NCBI RefSeq assembly: GCF_042666435.1
Contig: NZ_JBHTDC010000001.1
Location: 1-64,000, forward strand
Direction of reading: 5' to 3'
Length of the DNA stretch: 64,000 nt
From: Allosphingosinicella sp042666435
Lineage (GTDB): Bacteria > Pseudomonadota > Alphaproteobacteria > Sphingomonadales > Sphingomonadaceae
Both the position numbers and the translations under genes were made by a program. The notes below the pieces were generated by a model. That model was not told the DNA's origin. It searched no databases and worked only from the letters and a program-made list of their open reading frames with translations. Position 1 is the first letter of the stretch, and every line of letters starts with the position of its first letter. Of this stretch, positions 15,308 to 24,686 are shown piece after piece.

Positions 15308-17329
15308 ATGACCGCTGCCGGGACGGCCGCCTTGTTCATCCTCTCTTTCCGCCACCGGGACGAGCTGACGAAAGTCGCGGAAGAGGCAGGCTGGCAGCCG
15401 ATCGCCGCCCGGCGGGCGGCGAATGCCGAGGCGCGGTTCATCGCTTCGGATGCGTCGGTCGCCGTCGTCGACGCTCGCGGTGCGCTGGGCGAAGGCCATG
15501 AGGCGGTGCGTATGCTCGCCGACCCCGCCGAGGCCAACGCCGCCGCGTTGCTGGTGCTGCTGTCGCGCAACGATGGCGGCGCGCTCGACCGCTTCCATGC
15601 CGACGGCGCCACCCATTTCCTGGTCAGTCCCTTCAGCGAGCACCAGTTCGTCAAGGCGGTCCAGTTCGCCGGGCGTCATGCCGACCGCGTCGGCGGCGGC
15701 TATCGTACGCGGCGCCGGGCGGATTCGCGGGACGATGCTTCCTGGCGGTGGCGGCCGGGTTCTTCGACCGTCGAGCTCAGCCCCGCTTTGGCGCGCAGGG
15801 CCGGGCTTGGCGAGGAGCAGGGTCGGCGGATCAGCCTCATGGAGCTGTTCCGGAAGCTCGACGCGGACGGCCGCAAGGCGGCGCGAGCGGCCGTCGACCG
15901 AGTGCTCGCGACCGGCGGATCGACGGCTTTCGCGCATGAGGACGGGGCGGACGGAGCGAGGCTCGCCCACCACCTCCGCGTTACCGGCGCTGGAGCGGAA
16001 ATCGTCGGTCGCACCGAGACGCTCGCGGCGCCCGACAGCGGCGCCTTCCAGTCCCGCGACCCGCTGACCGGCCTTCGCGATGCCCGCGCCGCCCGCGTCT
16101 GGATCGAGGACCAGTTGGTGCGCGGCGCCGGGAAAGAGCCGGAGCTGGTCGTCTTGCTCCTCGCCGTCAGCCGGTTCGACGCGATCAACGGGGCGTTCGG
16201 CCGCGCCACCGGCGACGCCGTGCTGCAGGCCGCGGCGCGGCGGATCGAGCGGCTGGTCGAGGCCGACGGCAAGCACCGGTTCGCCGCCCGCATCGCCGGC
16301 GCCGAGTTCGCCGTGCTGCTGGCCGCGCCGACCAGCCTGGCGGAGGGCCGCTTCCTCGCTGGCGAGCTGATCGAGGCGATCGGGCGGCCGTTCATGTCGG
16401 GCGATCACGTCATCGCGCTCGGCAGCCGGGCCGGCGTTGCGGCCTCCACAGCCGGGGACGATGCAGCCGGCCTGCTCCGCCGGGCGAGTGCGGCGCTGGT
16501 CGATGCCAAAGAGGCCGATACGGGCGCGATCCGGGTCCATAAGGGCGAGGGCGATGATGGCGGCCTGGGCGGGCGGCTCGAAATCGACCTGCGCCGCGCG
16601 CTCGACCAGGACGAGATCGAGATAGTCTTCCAACCGCAAGTCGCGGTGGCGACAGGCGAGATCGTCGGCGTCGAGGCGCTGGCGCGCTGGCGGCATCCCG
16701 TCTTCGGGGAGCTCGGCGCGGTGACCCTGTTCAACGCGGCCGAACGCTCCGACTATCTGGTCCAGCTTTCGGACCATGTGCAGAAAAAGGCGATCGCTGT
16801 CGCCGCCGCCTGGCCCGATTCGCTTTCCCGGCTGCGGCTCGCGGTCAACATCACCGCCGCCGACATCGTCCGGCCCGGCTTCGCGGAGCAGTTCATCGCC
16901 CTGGTCAGGAACAGCGGTTTCAGCCCCGCCCGGCTGACCGTCGAGGTAACGGAGAGCGGCCTTATCGAAGACCTTGGCGCCGCAGCTACCCTGTTGGCGG
17001 GCCTCCGCGAGGGTGGCTTGCGCGTCGCCATCGACGATTTCGGCACCGGCTATTCGAGCCTTGCCTATCTGAAGGCGCTGCCGCTCGATTATCTCAAGAT
17101 CGACAAGCGCCTGTGCGAGGATATTACGGGCAGTCCGCGCGATCGTGTCGTCGTCCGCGGCGTCATCGACATGGCGCGCTCGCTCGGCATCGACGTGATC
17201 GCCGAAGGGGTGGAGACCGAGGAGCAATTGGGCCTGCTCGCCCAGGAAGGGTGTATCCTGTACCAGGGTTTCCTGTGTTCGAGGCCGATCGGCGCGGCGG
17301 CACTGGCGGAGCTGGTCGCGCATCGCTGA
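15308..17329 (+). CDS. EAL-domain cyclic-di-GMP phosphodiesterase with degenerate GGDEF and receiver-like N-terminus
   Basis: Predicted to hydrolyse cyclic di-GMP. The 673-aa protein has three parts: an N-terminal receiver/PAS-like region (about 1-240), a GGDEF domain (about 250-415) in which the signature is changed to AGAEF and so is probably not a cyclase, and a full EAL domain (about 425-670) with VEALARWRHP, IDDFGTGYSSL and LKIDK. The degenerate GGDEF may bind GTP to activate the EAL domain. The start at 15308 has AAGGA upstream. A frame beginning at 15164 is longer but has low-quality basic sequence. Confidence 0.88.
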   Translation: MTAAGTAALFILSFRHRDELTKVAEEAGWQPIAARRAANAEARFIASDASVAVVDARGALGEGHEAVRMLADPAEANAAALLVLLSRNDGGALDRFHADGATHFLVSPFSEHQFVKAVQFAGRHADRVGGGYRTRRRADSRDDASWRWRPGSSTVELSPALARRAGLGEEQGRRISLMELFRKLDADGRKAARAAVDRVLATGGSTAFAHEDGADGARLAHHLRVTGAGAEIVGRTETLAAPDSGAFQSRDPLTGLRDARAARVWIEDQLVRGAGKEPELVVLLLAVSRFDAINGAFGRATGDAVLQAAARRIERLVEADGKHRFAARIAGAEFAVLLAAPTSLAEGRFLAGELIEAIGRPFMSGDHVIALGSRAGVAASTAGDDAAGLLRRASAALVDAKEADTGAIRVHKGEGDDGGLGGRLEIDLRRALDQDEIEIVFQPQVAVATGEIVGVEALARWRHPVFGELGAVTLFNAAERSDYLVQLSDHVQKKAIAVAAAWPDSLSRLRLAVNITAADIVRPGFAEQFIALVRNSGFSPARLTVEVTESGLIEDLGAAATLLAGLREGGLRVAIDDFGTGYSSLAYLKALPLDYLKIDKRLCEDITGSPRDRVVVRGVIDMARSLGIDVIAEGVETEEQLGLLAQEGCILYQGFLCSRPIGAAALAELVAHR

Positions 17330-17398
17330 GGATTATGGCCGCGCGCGCCGGATGTGCTAGGCGCGCCGCACCAGCAAGCTTACGGGAATCGAACCATC

Positions 17399-17722
17399 AT
17401 GAAGTCGTACAAGGATCCTTCGTTCCAGGATCGCGTCGGTCGCGCCGCCAAGGCGAAGCAGGAAGCGCTCGACCGGTTGCGGACCAAACCGCCGGTGGAC
17501 GAGGCCGTCCTCGCCGCCCGCCGCGCCAAGGCCGAAGCCCGCGAAGCCGCCGCCGCCGAGAAGCGCGAGGCGAAGCGCGCGGAGAGGGAACGGGCAGAGG
17601 CCGAGAAGGCGGCCGTCGCGCAAGCGACCAGCAAGCCTTCCACCGACCGTGCGCCGCTTACCGAAGCCGAACGCAAGGCGGCCCGCGATGCCCGCTATGC
17701 CGCCCGCAAGAAGCGGAAATAG
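17399..17722 (+). CDS. DUF6481 family protein, highly charged
   Basis: A 107-aa protein opening with MKSYKDPSFQDRVGRAAKAK and continuing as a long Ala/Lys/Arg/Glu-rich helix, probably coiled coil, with a basic tail KKRK. This composition marks the DUF6481 family of Sphingomonadales, whose function is unknown; the basic tail suggests nucleic acid or ribosome contact. The ATG at 17399 is used because the conserved start lies there. It is a lone gene between the phosphodiesterase and the TonB-like gene. Confidence 0.75.
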   Translation: MKSYKDPSFQDRVGRAAKAKQEALDRLRTKPPVDEAVLAARRAKAEAREAAAAEKREAKRAERERAEAEKAAVAQATSKPSTDRAPLTEAERKAARDARYAARKKRK

Positions 17723-17760
17723 CGCGGCCGGATCGATGCGCACCTCATGAGGGCCGGCGC

Positions 17761-18549
17761 TCAGTCGCGGCGGCCCGGCGCGGCGCTCCTCGCGATCGCC
17801 CAGCTATGGTCCTCGACGATGACGGATCGCACCGGTCGCCCATCCTCGTCCCGCGACGGCTCGTATCGATAGCGTTGCTCGATCAACCGGCAGGTGGCGG
17901 CGTCCAGCTCCGCGCTTCCGCTGCTATGCGTCACCATGCAGTCGGCGACGCGGCCGGTGGTGGTCACCGTATACCGAACCGATACCGTCCCGCCGATTCC
18001 GGCGGCCGCGGCCCCGGGAGGATAATCGGAATTTCTGAGGCGTCCGCTTCGCCAGCGCGGCGGCGTCTCCTCGCCACCACCGCCGCCGCCGCCATCCCCG
18101 TAGCCCTGGCCGCCGCTACCGGTTCCGGTGCCGATGCCCCCGCTTCCCGTGCCCGGTCCCGGCACGTCCGCCGCGCCCGCCTCGTCGGCGGTGCCCAGCC
18201 CCGCGACCGGCGCCGCGACCACCGGCGGCGGCACGTTCAGCCGAATTGCGGGTGGTGGCGCCACGATAGGAGAAGGACTGTTCTCAAGGTTCGCGGGAGC
18301 GGCCGATCCTTCCGGATCTCTGGTCCGGCCCTCGTCCGATATCGTCTGGTCCGGGGGCGGCGGCGAGGCCGGCTGAGGCGGCGGCTCTTCGAAGACATTG
18401 AACGTCTTCAGCTTGGCCTGAACTTCGTGGGCGATGTCGATACCGAGTCCCGCGATGAAGACATAGCCGAGCAGGGCATGAACGGAAGCGACGACGATCG
18501 CGGACTTGATCCGGTCGCGGTTCGTCTCCTCCTTCAGCCGAGCCAGCAC
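17761..18549 (-). CDS. TonB-family energy transducer-like protein
   Basis: Inner-membrane anchored periplasmic protein of 262 aa. Order of parts: cytoplasmic start, one membrane helix (about 15-36, IKSAIVVASVHALLGYVFIAG), a proline-rich spacer (55-115), a glycine-rich linker (about 132-161) and a C-terminal TonB domain (about 170-250) with YPPGAAAAGIGGTVSVRYTV and CRLIEQRYRYEP. It could energise TonB-dependent receptors. No ExbB/ExbD genes are adjacent, so it may be an accessory TonB. Confidence 0.82.
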   Translation of the reverse strand: MLARLKEETNRDRIKSAIVVASVHALLGYVFIAGLGIDIAHEVQAKLKTFNVFEEPPPQPASPPPPDQTISDEGRTRDPEGSAAPANLENSPSPIVAPPPAIRLNVPPPVVAAPVAGLGTADEAGAADVPGPGTGSGGIGTGTGSGGQGYGDGGGGGGGEETPPRWRSGRLRNSDYPPGAAAAGIGGTVSVRYTVTTTGRVADCMVTHSSGSAELDAATCRLIEQRYRYEPSRDEDGRPVRSVIVEDHSWAIARSAAPGRRD

Positions 18550-18630
18550 GATCCGTCCTCCCGCGAAAATCGGCCTTCACTTCCAACGACATGCAGGATA
18601 AACGTCCGCTTGCCACGGCGCAAGGCCGGC

Positions 18631-21600
18631 TCAGGCCAGTATCTTCGCCAGCCCCTTCGACAATTGCAGCGCGCCGTTGATCCGCGCCTGCGGGTCGGGC
18701 CAGTTGCGGGTGATGACCAGCTTGCTGTCGGGCCGAAGCCTGGCGGTGCCCTGAAGCCGCTGGACGTAGGCGATCAGGCCTTCGAGGTCGGGGAAGCGGT
18801 CGTTCTGGAAAGTGACTAGCGCGCCCTTGGGGCCGACGTCCAGCTTGACGATCTGGGCCTTTCGGCAGTTGAGCTTGGTCTCGATCACCTTGAGGAGATT
18901 CTCGGTCGCCTCCGGGATCTTGCCGAAGCGGTCGATCAGCTCGGCCGCGAAGGCGGCGATGTCCTGGCGGTTTTCCAGCTCGTTCATGCGCCGATAGAGT
19001 CCCATGCGCAGGTCGAGGTCGGGGACATAATCCTCGGAGATCATGATCGGGGCGTCGACACTGATCTGTGGCGAGAAGTCTTCTGCCCGACGCTCCAGGC
19101 CCGCGGCGCCCGCGCGGGCATCGACGATCGCCTCCTCCAGCATCGACTGGTAGAGCTCGAAGCCGACTTCCTTAATGTGGCCCGATTGCTCGTCTCCGAG
19201 CAGATTGCCGGCGCCGCGTATGTCGAGGTCGTGGCTGGCGATCTGGAAGCCCGCGCCCAGCGAATCGAGATTGACCAGCACCTTGAGCCGCTTCTCCGCC
19301 GCCTCGGTGACGAGCCGGTTGGCCGGCGTGGTGAGATAGGCATAGGCGCGCGTCTTGGCCCGCCCGACGCGGCCGCGCAGCTGATAGAGTTGGGCGAGGC
19401 CGAAGCGGTCGGCGCGGTGGATGATGAGGGTGTTGGCGCTCGGGATGTCGAGGCCGCTCTCCACGATCGTGGTGGAGAGGAGCACGTCATACTTGCGATC
19501 GTAATAAGCCGACATCCGCTCCTCGACCTCGGTCGGCGACATCTGGCCATGGGCGGTGATGAACGTCACTTCGGGCGCTTCGTCACGCAGGAACTGCTCG
19601 ATGTCGGGCAGATCGGCGATCTTGGGGGCGACGAAGAAGCTTTGACCGCCGCGATAATGTTCGCGCAGCAGAGCCTCGCGGATCACCACCGGATCCCAGG
19701 GCATGACGTAGGTCCGCACCGCTAGGCGATCGACCGGCGGTGTCTGGATGACGGACAGCTCGCGCAGGCCAGACATCGCCATCTGCAGGGTGCGGGGGAT
19801 GGGGGTCGCCGTCAGTGTCAGGACATGAACGTCGGATTTAAGAGCCTTCAACCTTTCCTTGTGGGTGACTCCGAAACGCTGCTCCTCATCGACCACGACC
19901 AAGCCGAGCTTCTGGAAGTCGATCGACTTGGCGAGAAGGGCGTGGGTGCCGATGACGATATCGACCTGACCGCTGGCGACGCGCTCGCGAGTCTCCTTGG
20001 CCTCCTTGGCGGGGACGAGCCGCGACAGGCGCCCGATCTCGATCGGGAAACCGCGGAAGCGGTCGGTGAAATTGGTGTAATGCTGGCGGGCGAGCAAGGT
20101 CGTCGGGGCGACCACGGCGACCTGCATTCCGGCCATCGCGGCGATGAAGGCGGCACGCAGCGCCACCTCGGTCTTGCCGAAGCCGACATCGCCGACGACC
20201 AGCCGGTCCATCGGCCGCCCGGCGCCGAGATCGCCGAGAACGTCGCCGATCGCGCGGTCCTGGTCGTCGGTCTCCTCGTAAGGGAAGCGATCGACGAAGG
20301 CGGCGTAGCCGGTATCCGGTTCGGCGACCGCGCCGGCGCGCAGCGCGCGGGCGGCGGCGGTCTTGATGAGTTCGCCGGCGATCTCGCGGATCCGCTCCTT
20401 CATCCGCGACTTGCGCCGCTGCCAGGCTTCGCCGCCCAATTTGTCGAGCGTCACGCCCTCGCCTTCGCTGCCGTAGCGCGAAAGGACGTCGATATTCTCG
20501 ACCGGGACGTAGAGCTTGTCGCCGCCGGCATAGGACAAGGCGACGCAATCATGCGGGCTCTTCTGAACCGGTATCTGGGTCAGACCTTCGTAGCGGCCGA
20601 TGCCGTGATCGGCATGGACGACAAGATCGCCAGGCGAGAGCGTCGCGAGCTCGTTGAGGAAGGCGTCGGTGCTCTTCTTGCGCTTCTTGCGGCGGACCAG
20701 GCGGTCGCCGAGCATATCCTGCTCCGTGAGGAGGGCTATTTCGGCGGTGGTGAAGCCATGGTCGAGCTGGATGACGGTAAGCGCGACCTGCCCCTTGCCG
20801 GCGGCGCCGAGCGCCTCCTGCCAGCCGTCGGTCTCGGCGACCTTGGTGAGGCCGTGATCCTCGAGCAGGCCGCGCAGTCGCTCGCGCGAGCCGGCGGAGT
20901 AGCTGGCGAGCACCACCTTGTGCTTCGATTTGCGGAGCGCGGCGACATGATCGACCACCGCTTCATAGACGTTGGCATTCTGCGTTCGCTCCGGCGCGAA
21001 ATCGCGCGGGCCGTCGACCGCGAAGTCGATGACGGTGGCGCTCTCGGGCTCGTGATAGGGCGTCACCACGTGGAGCGGCCGCTCGGCGACGATCCGGTCC
21101 CATTCCGCGCGGGTCAGATAGAGCTTCACGGGATCGAGCGGGCGGTAGCTGCCCGGGTCCGACGATTGCGCGCGGGCGCGGTTGTCGTGATAGTCGGCGA
21201 TCGCGGCGAAGCGGGCGTCGGCCGCGCCCGCGTCGCCGGCGTCGCGGACGATGATGTCGTCCTCGCCCAGATGCTCGAACAAGGTATCGAGCCGCTCCTC
21301 GAACAGAGGCAGCCAATGGTCGAGCCCGGCCAGGCGGCGGCCTTCAGAGACCGCTTGGTAGAGCGGATCGCCCGTCGCCGAGGCGCCGAATAATTCGCGG
21401 TAGCGCGAGCGGAAACGCTTGATGCTGTCCTCGTCGAGAAGGGTCTCGGAGGCGGGGAGGAGGGTGAAGCCTTCCACCCGTCCGGTCGTGCGCTGGGTCG
21501 CGGGGTCGAAGCGGCGGACGCTCTCGATCTCGTCGCCGAAGAAATCGAGCCGCAGCGCCTCCTCCTCGCCCGACGGGAAGAGGTCGACCAGCCCGCCGCG

Positions 21601-22092
21601 CACCGCGAATTCGCCGGCATCGGCGACGGTGTCGGTGCGCGAATAGCCGTTGGCGTGGAGGAGCTGGGTGAGCTTGTCGAGGTCGATCCGCTCGCCCGGC
21701 GCGAGGTGGGCGACGAGCTGGCGGATGCGGAACGGAGTAAGCGTGCGCTGGGTGGCGGCATTGACGGTCGTGACCAGCAATTGCGGCTTGTCGGTCTTGC
21801 GCTGGAGCGCGTGCAGGGTCGCCAGCCGCTCCGAGGTGGAGCGCAAAGACGGCGAGCTGCGGTCGTAGGGAAGGCAGTCCCAGGCCGGGAAGCTCAATGT
21901 CTCCAGCTCGGGCGCGAAATAATGGGCGGCGTCGACGATGTGCCGCATCGCCGCCTCATCGGGCGCGATGAATACGGCCCGGCCTTTAGCCGCGCGGGCG
22001 AGGTCGGCGGCGAGCCACGGAATGAATCCGATCGGCGCGCCGGCCAGCGTGGTCGGCTTGCTAGCCGAGAGGATCTTGGGAAGATTGGTCAC
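18631..22092 (-). CDS. mfd: Transcription-repair coupling factor
   Basis: ATP-driven translocase that removes stalled RNA polymerase and recruits UvrA. The 1153-aa length is normal. The N-terminal UvrB-like module includes SFPAWDCLPYDRSSPS near 65. An RNA-polymerase-binding CarD-like domain with DLVVHADHGIGRYEG lies near 495. The RecG-like motor has Walker A GDVGFGKTEVALRAAF near 645 and the DEEQ-type box VVVDEEQRFGV near 743. The C-terminal TRCF domain includes PISVDAPIMISEDYVPD-like sequence. The GTG start directly follows the TAA of sdhE, so the two genes are coupled. Confidence 0.97.
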   Translation of the reverse strand: MTNLPKILSASKPTTLAGAPIGFIPWLAADLARAAKGRAVFIAPDEAAMRHIVDAAHYFAPELETLSFPAWDCLPYDRSSPSLRSTSERLATLHALQRKTDKPQLLVTTVNAATQRTLTPFRIRQLVAHLAPGERIDLDKLTQLLHANGYSRTDTVADAGEFAVRGGLVDLFPSGEEEALRLDFFGDEIESVRRFDPATQRTTGRVEGFTLLPASETLLDEDSIKRFRSRYRELFGASATGDPLYQAVSEGRRLAGLDHWLPLFEERLDTLFEHLGEDDIIVRDAGDAGAADARFAAIADYHDNRARAQSSDPGSYRPLDPVKLYLTRAEWDRIVAERPLHVVTPYHEPESATVIDFAVDGPRDFAPERTQNANVYEAVVDHVAALRKSKHKVVLASYSAGSRERLRGLLEDHGLTKVAETDGWQEALGAAGKGQVALTVIQLDHGFTTAEIALLTEQDMLGDRLVRRKKRKKSTDAFLNELATLSPGDLVVHADHGIGRYEGLTQIPVQKSPHDCVALSYAGGDKLYVPVENIDVLSRYGSEGEGVTLDKLGGEAWQRRKSRMKERIREIAGELIKTAAARALRAGAVAEPDTGYAAFVDRFPYEETDDQDRAIGDVLGDLGAGRPMDRLVVGDVGFGKTEVALRAAFIAAMAGMQVAVVAPTTLLARQHYTNFTDRFRGFPIEIGRLSRLVPAKEAKETRERVASGQVDIVIGTHALLAKSIDFQKLGLVVVDEEQRFGVTHKERLKALKSDVHVLTLTATPIPRTLQMAMSGLRELSVIQTPPVDRLAVRTYVMPWDPVVIREALLREHYRGGQSFFVAPKIADLPDIEQFLRDEAPEVTFITAHGQMSPTEVEERMSAYYDRKYDVLLSTTIVESGLDIPSANTLIIHRADRFGLAQLYQLRGRVGRAKTRAYAYLTTPANRLVTEAAEKRLKVLVNLDSLGAGFQIASHDLDIRGAGNLLGDEQSGHIKEVGFELYQSMLEEAIVDARAGAAGLERRAEDFSPQISVDAPIMISEDYVPDLDLRMGLYRRMNELENRQDIAAFAAELIDRFGKIPEATENLLKVIETKLNCRKAQIVKLDVGPKGALVTFQNDRFPDLEGLIAYVQRLQGTARLRPDSKLVITRNWPDPQARINGALQLSKGLAKILA

Positions 22093-22359
22093 TTATTCCG
22101 CGTGCCTGATGTAATCGAGGGCCTGGAGGTCGCGCATCATCGCGCCCTGCCAGCGTTCGGGAACGGCCTGGGTTCCGATCGCCCAGGCCATGATGTCGAC
22201 ATCCTGTTCCTCGAGGAATGCCTCATACCATGCGATCTCTTCGTCGCTCCACCGCAGGTGGTGGCGCTCGAAGAAACCGCCGATCAGCATGTCGGCTTCC
22301 CTGGTGCCGCGATGCTCGGCGCGAAAACGGAGGCGTTTGAGGCGGGCGTCGCGGTTCAC
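22093..22359 (-). CDS. sdhE: FAD assembly factor SdhE (succinate dehydrogenase assembly)
   Basis: Small 88-aa helical protein that promotes covalent flavinylation of succinate dehydrogenase. The hallmark RGTREADMLIGGFF is at 17-30, and the acidic WSDEEIAWYEAFLEEQDVDI region follows. Length and motif agree with the family. It is directly upstream of mfd, a common arrangement in alphaproteobacteria. Confidence 0.92.
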   Translation of the reverse strand: MNRDARLKRLRFRAEHRGTREADMLIGGFFERHHLRWSDEEIAWYEAFLEEQDVDIMAWAIGTQAVPERWQGAMMRDLQALDYIRHAE

Positions 22360-22451
22360 TCGGACTCCATGCGGAAAAGGCCGCTCTGGTGGATCCAGGC
22401 GGCTTTGGCTTTGGGAGCCTCTAGCGCCTCATCCCGACAAGGGAAAGTTGG

Positions 22452-22523
22452 CGTCATTCCAGCGAAAGCTGGAATCTCCCTTCCCAACAGGCAAAAGAGA
22501 TTCCAGCTTTCGCTGGAATGACG
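22452..22523. repeat. REP-like perfect inverted repeat
   Basis: Two 27-bp arms, starting CGTCATTCCAGCGAAAGC and ending in its exact complement, face each other across an 18-bp spacer. It lies just upstream of recG, so the hairpin could fall in the recG leader. It belongs to the same family as 10402, 24604, 25937 and 28606. Confidence 0.85.
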
Positions 22524-22545
22524 ATCAAGGCTTGCCGACCAAAAT

Positions 22546-24603
22546 ATGCGCCCCGACATTCTCAATCCGCTGTTCGCCGAAGTGGAGGTGCTCAAGGGCA
22601 TCGGGCCGACGCTCGCCAAGCCGTTGAAGCGGCTCGGGCTGGATCGGATCGTCGACATCCTCTTCCACCTGCCGGTGAGCTGGATCGACCGCAAACGGGT
22701 CGAGATGCTGGACATGGCCGATGCCGGCTCCGTAGTGAGCGTGGTCGTGACCGCGGTCGACTATCGTCAGGGTGGGCCGCGCAGCCCGTTCCGGGTGCTG
22801 GCGACCGACCGTTCCGGCAATTATCTGACGCTCACCTATTTCCGCAATCCGGGCTGGGCCAAGAAGCAGTTTCCGCTGGGCGAGGCGAAGCTCGTCTCGG
22901 GACGGATGGAGATGTACGGCCAGGAGCTGCAGATCGTCCATCCGGACTATGTGCTCGATCCGGCCGAGGCGGCGACCCTGCCGGAGCGCGAGCCGGTTTA
23001 TCCCTTGTCAGAAGGGCTCACCAACAACCGGATGGGCCAGCTCGCCGCGCAGGCGCTGGCGCGGGTCCCAGAGTTGGCCGAATGGGTCGAGCCGAGCGTG
23101 ATGGAAACGCGCGGCTGGCCGGGCTGGGCCGACGCGCTGGCGCTCGTCCATGGCAATCCCAAGGAAGACAAAGCGCGCGAGCGGCTCGCTTATGACGAGG
23201 TGTTCGCCAACCAGCTCGCCTTGATGCTGGTGCGGGCGTCGTCGCGCAAGCGGCGGGGGGTGCCGCTGAAAGGTGACGGCCGGCTGCGGGACGCGCTGAA
23301 GGTCCCTTACGCGCCGACGGGGGCGCAGAGCCGCACCATCCGCGAGATCGAAGGCGACATGCAGCAGGAGGTGCCGATGCTGCGCCTGCTGCAGGGAGAT
23401 GTCGGTTCGGGCAAGACCATCGTCGCCTTGATGGCTTTGCTGACCGCGGTGGAAGCGGGCGCGCAAGGCGCTCTGCTCGCGCCGACCGAGATACTTGCCC
23501 GCCAGCATTACGAGACGCTGTCGCGCCAGCTCGCCGGTCTGCCGGTCAACGTCGCCATCCTCACCGGCCGCGACAAGGGCCGCGCGCGCGAGGCGACTTT
23601 GATGGGTCTCGCCGATGGTTCGATCCACATCCTGATCGGCACCCATGCGATCTTCCAGGAGAAGGTCGCCTATAAGCGTCTCGGCCTCGCCGTCGTCGAC
23701 GAGCAGCACCGCTTCGGCGTCGCCCAGCGGATGATGTTGGCGAGCAAGGCCGAACGGCCGCCGCATTTGCTGGTGATGACCGCGACCCCGATCCCGCGCA
23801 CGCTCACCCTGACCCATTATGGCGAGATGGACGTCAGCCGTTTGGACGAGATGCCGCCCGGCCGCCAGCCGATCGAAACAAGGGTGCTGAGCGGCGAACG
23901 GCTTCCCGAGGTCGTCGATGCGCTCGGCCGCCATATCGCCGAGGGCAAGCAGGCTTATTGGGTGTGCCCATTGGTCGAGGAGAGCGAGGCCTCCGACCAG
24001 GCCGCCGCCGAGGATCGGGCGCAAGTGCTCAAGCTCCGCTTCGGCGACCGCATCGGCCTTGTCCACGGCCGCATGAAGGGGCCGGACAAGGACGCGGTGA
24101 TGGACCGCTTCCAGCGCGGCGACCTCTCCGTCCTTGTTGCGACCACCGTGATCGAGGTCGGCGTCGATGTCCCAAACGCCACCCTGATGATCATCGAGGG
24201 CGCCGACCGCTTCGGCCTCGCCCAACTCCACCAGTTGCGAGGCAGGGTGGGGCGGGGCGATCAGAAATCCATTTGCCTGCTGCTGCGCGGCAACGCCTTG
24301 TCGGAAACGTCGCGGGCGCGCCTCGCCTTGATGCGCGAAACCAATGACGGCTTCCGCATCGCCGAGGAGGATCTGCGCCTGCGCGGCGCCGGCGAGATAT
24401 TGGGGACGAAGCAGTCCGGTGAAGCGCAATTCCGCCTGGCGAACCCGGAGCAGATACAGGCGCTCGCGCCAATTGCCACCGACGATGCCCGGCTCCTCGT
24501 CGACCGCGACGGCGGTTTGGAGGGCGCGCGCGGAAAGGCGGCGCGAACGTTGCTTTACCTGTTCGAGCGCGATGCGGCGGTGGGGCTTCTGAGGAGCGGG
24601 TGA
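22546..24603 (+). CDS. recG: ATP-dependent DNA helicase RecG
   Basis: Branch-migration helicase that remodels stalled forks. The 685-aa protein starts with the wedge/OB region (VLKGIGPTLAKPLKRLGL near 15, LTYFRNPGWAKKQF near 100). Motor motifs follow: LLQGDVGSGKT near 282-292 (Walker A), APTEILARQHY, VVDEQHRFGV near 385 (DEQH box), TATPIPRTL and QLRGRVGRG near 565. It starts 22 bp after a REP repeat and its stop is immediately followed by another. Confidence 0.97.
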   Translation: MRPDILNPLFAEVEVLKGIGPTLAKPLKRLGLDRIVDILFHLPVSWIDRKRVEMLDMADAGSVVSVVVTAVDYRQGGPRSPFRVLATDRSGNYLTLTYFRNPGWAKKQFPLGEAKLVSGRMEMYGQELQIVHPDYVLDPAEAATLPEREPVYPLSEGLTNNRMGQLAAQALARVPELAEWVEPSVMETRGWPGWADALALVHGNPKEDKARERLAYDEVFANQLALMLVRASSRKRRGVPLKGDGRLRDALKVPYAPTGAQSRTIREIEGDMQQEVPMLRLLQGDVGSGKTIVALMALLTAVEAGAQGALLAPTEILARQHYETLSRQLAGLPVNVAILTGRDKGRAREATLMGLADGSIHILIGTHAIFQEKVAYKRLGLAVVDEQHRFGVAQRMMLASKAERPPHLLVMTATPIPRTLTLTHYGEMDVSRLDEMPPGRQPIETRVLSGERLPEVVDALGRHIAEGKQAYWVCPLVEESEASDQAAAEDRAQVLKLRFGDRIGLVHGRMKGPDKDAVMDRFQRGDLSVLVATTVIEVGVDVPNATLMIIEGADRFGLAQLHQLRGRVGRGDQKSICLLLRGNALSETSRARLALMRETNDGFRIAEEDLRLRGAGEILGTKQSGEAQFRLANPEQIQALAPIATDDARLLVDRDGGLEGARGKAARTLLYLFERDAAVGLLRSG

Positions 24604-24685
24604 CGTCATCCCAGCGAAAGCTGGGATCTCGGTCCCTTTCCAAAACCAACAAAGCAGTGAGATTCCAGCTTTCGCTGGAATGACG
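24604..24685. repeat. REP-like inverted repeat between convergent recG and tyrS
   Basis: Arms CGTCATCCCAGCGAAAGC and GCTTTCGCTGGAATGACG begin right after the recG stop and end 1 bp before the tyrS stop. It fills the entire convergent gap, which suits a bidirectional terminator. Confidence 0.82.
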
Positions 24686-24686
24686 G

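Noticed and set aside
15257..17323. 688-aa minus-strand frame opposite the phosphodiesterase gene
   Set aside because: Antisense shadow with repetitive acidic/Arg composition and no domain.
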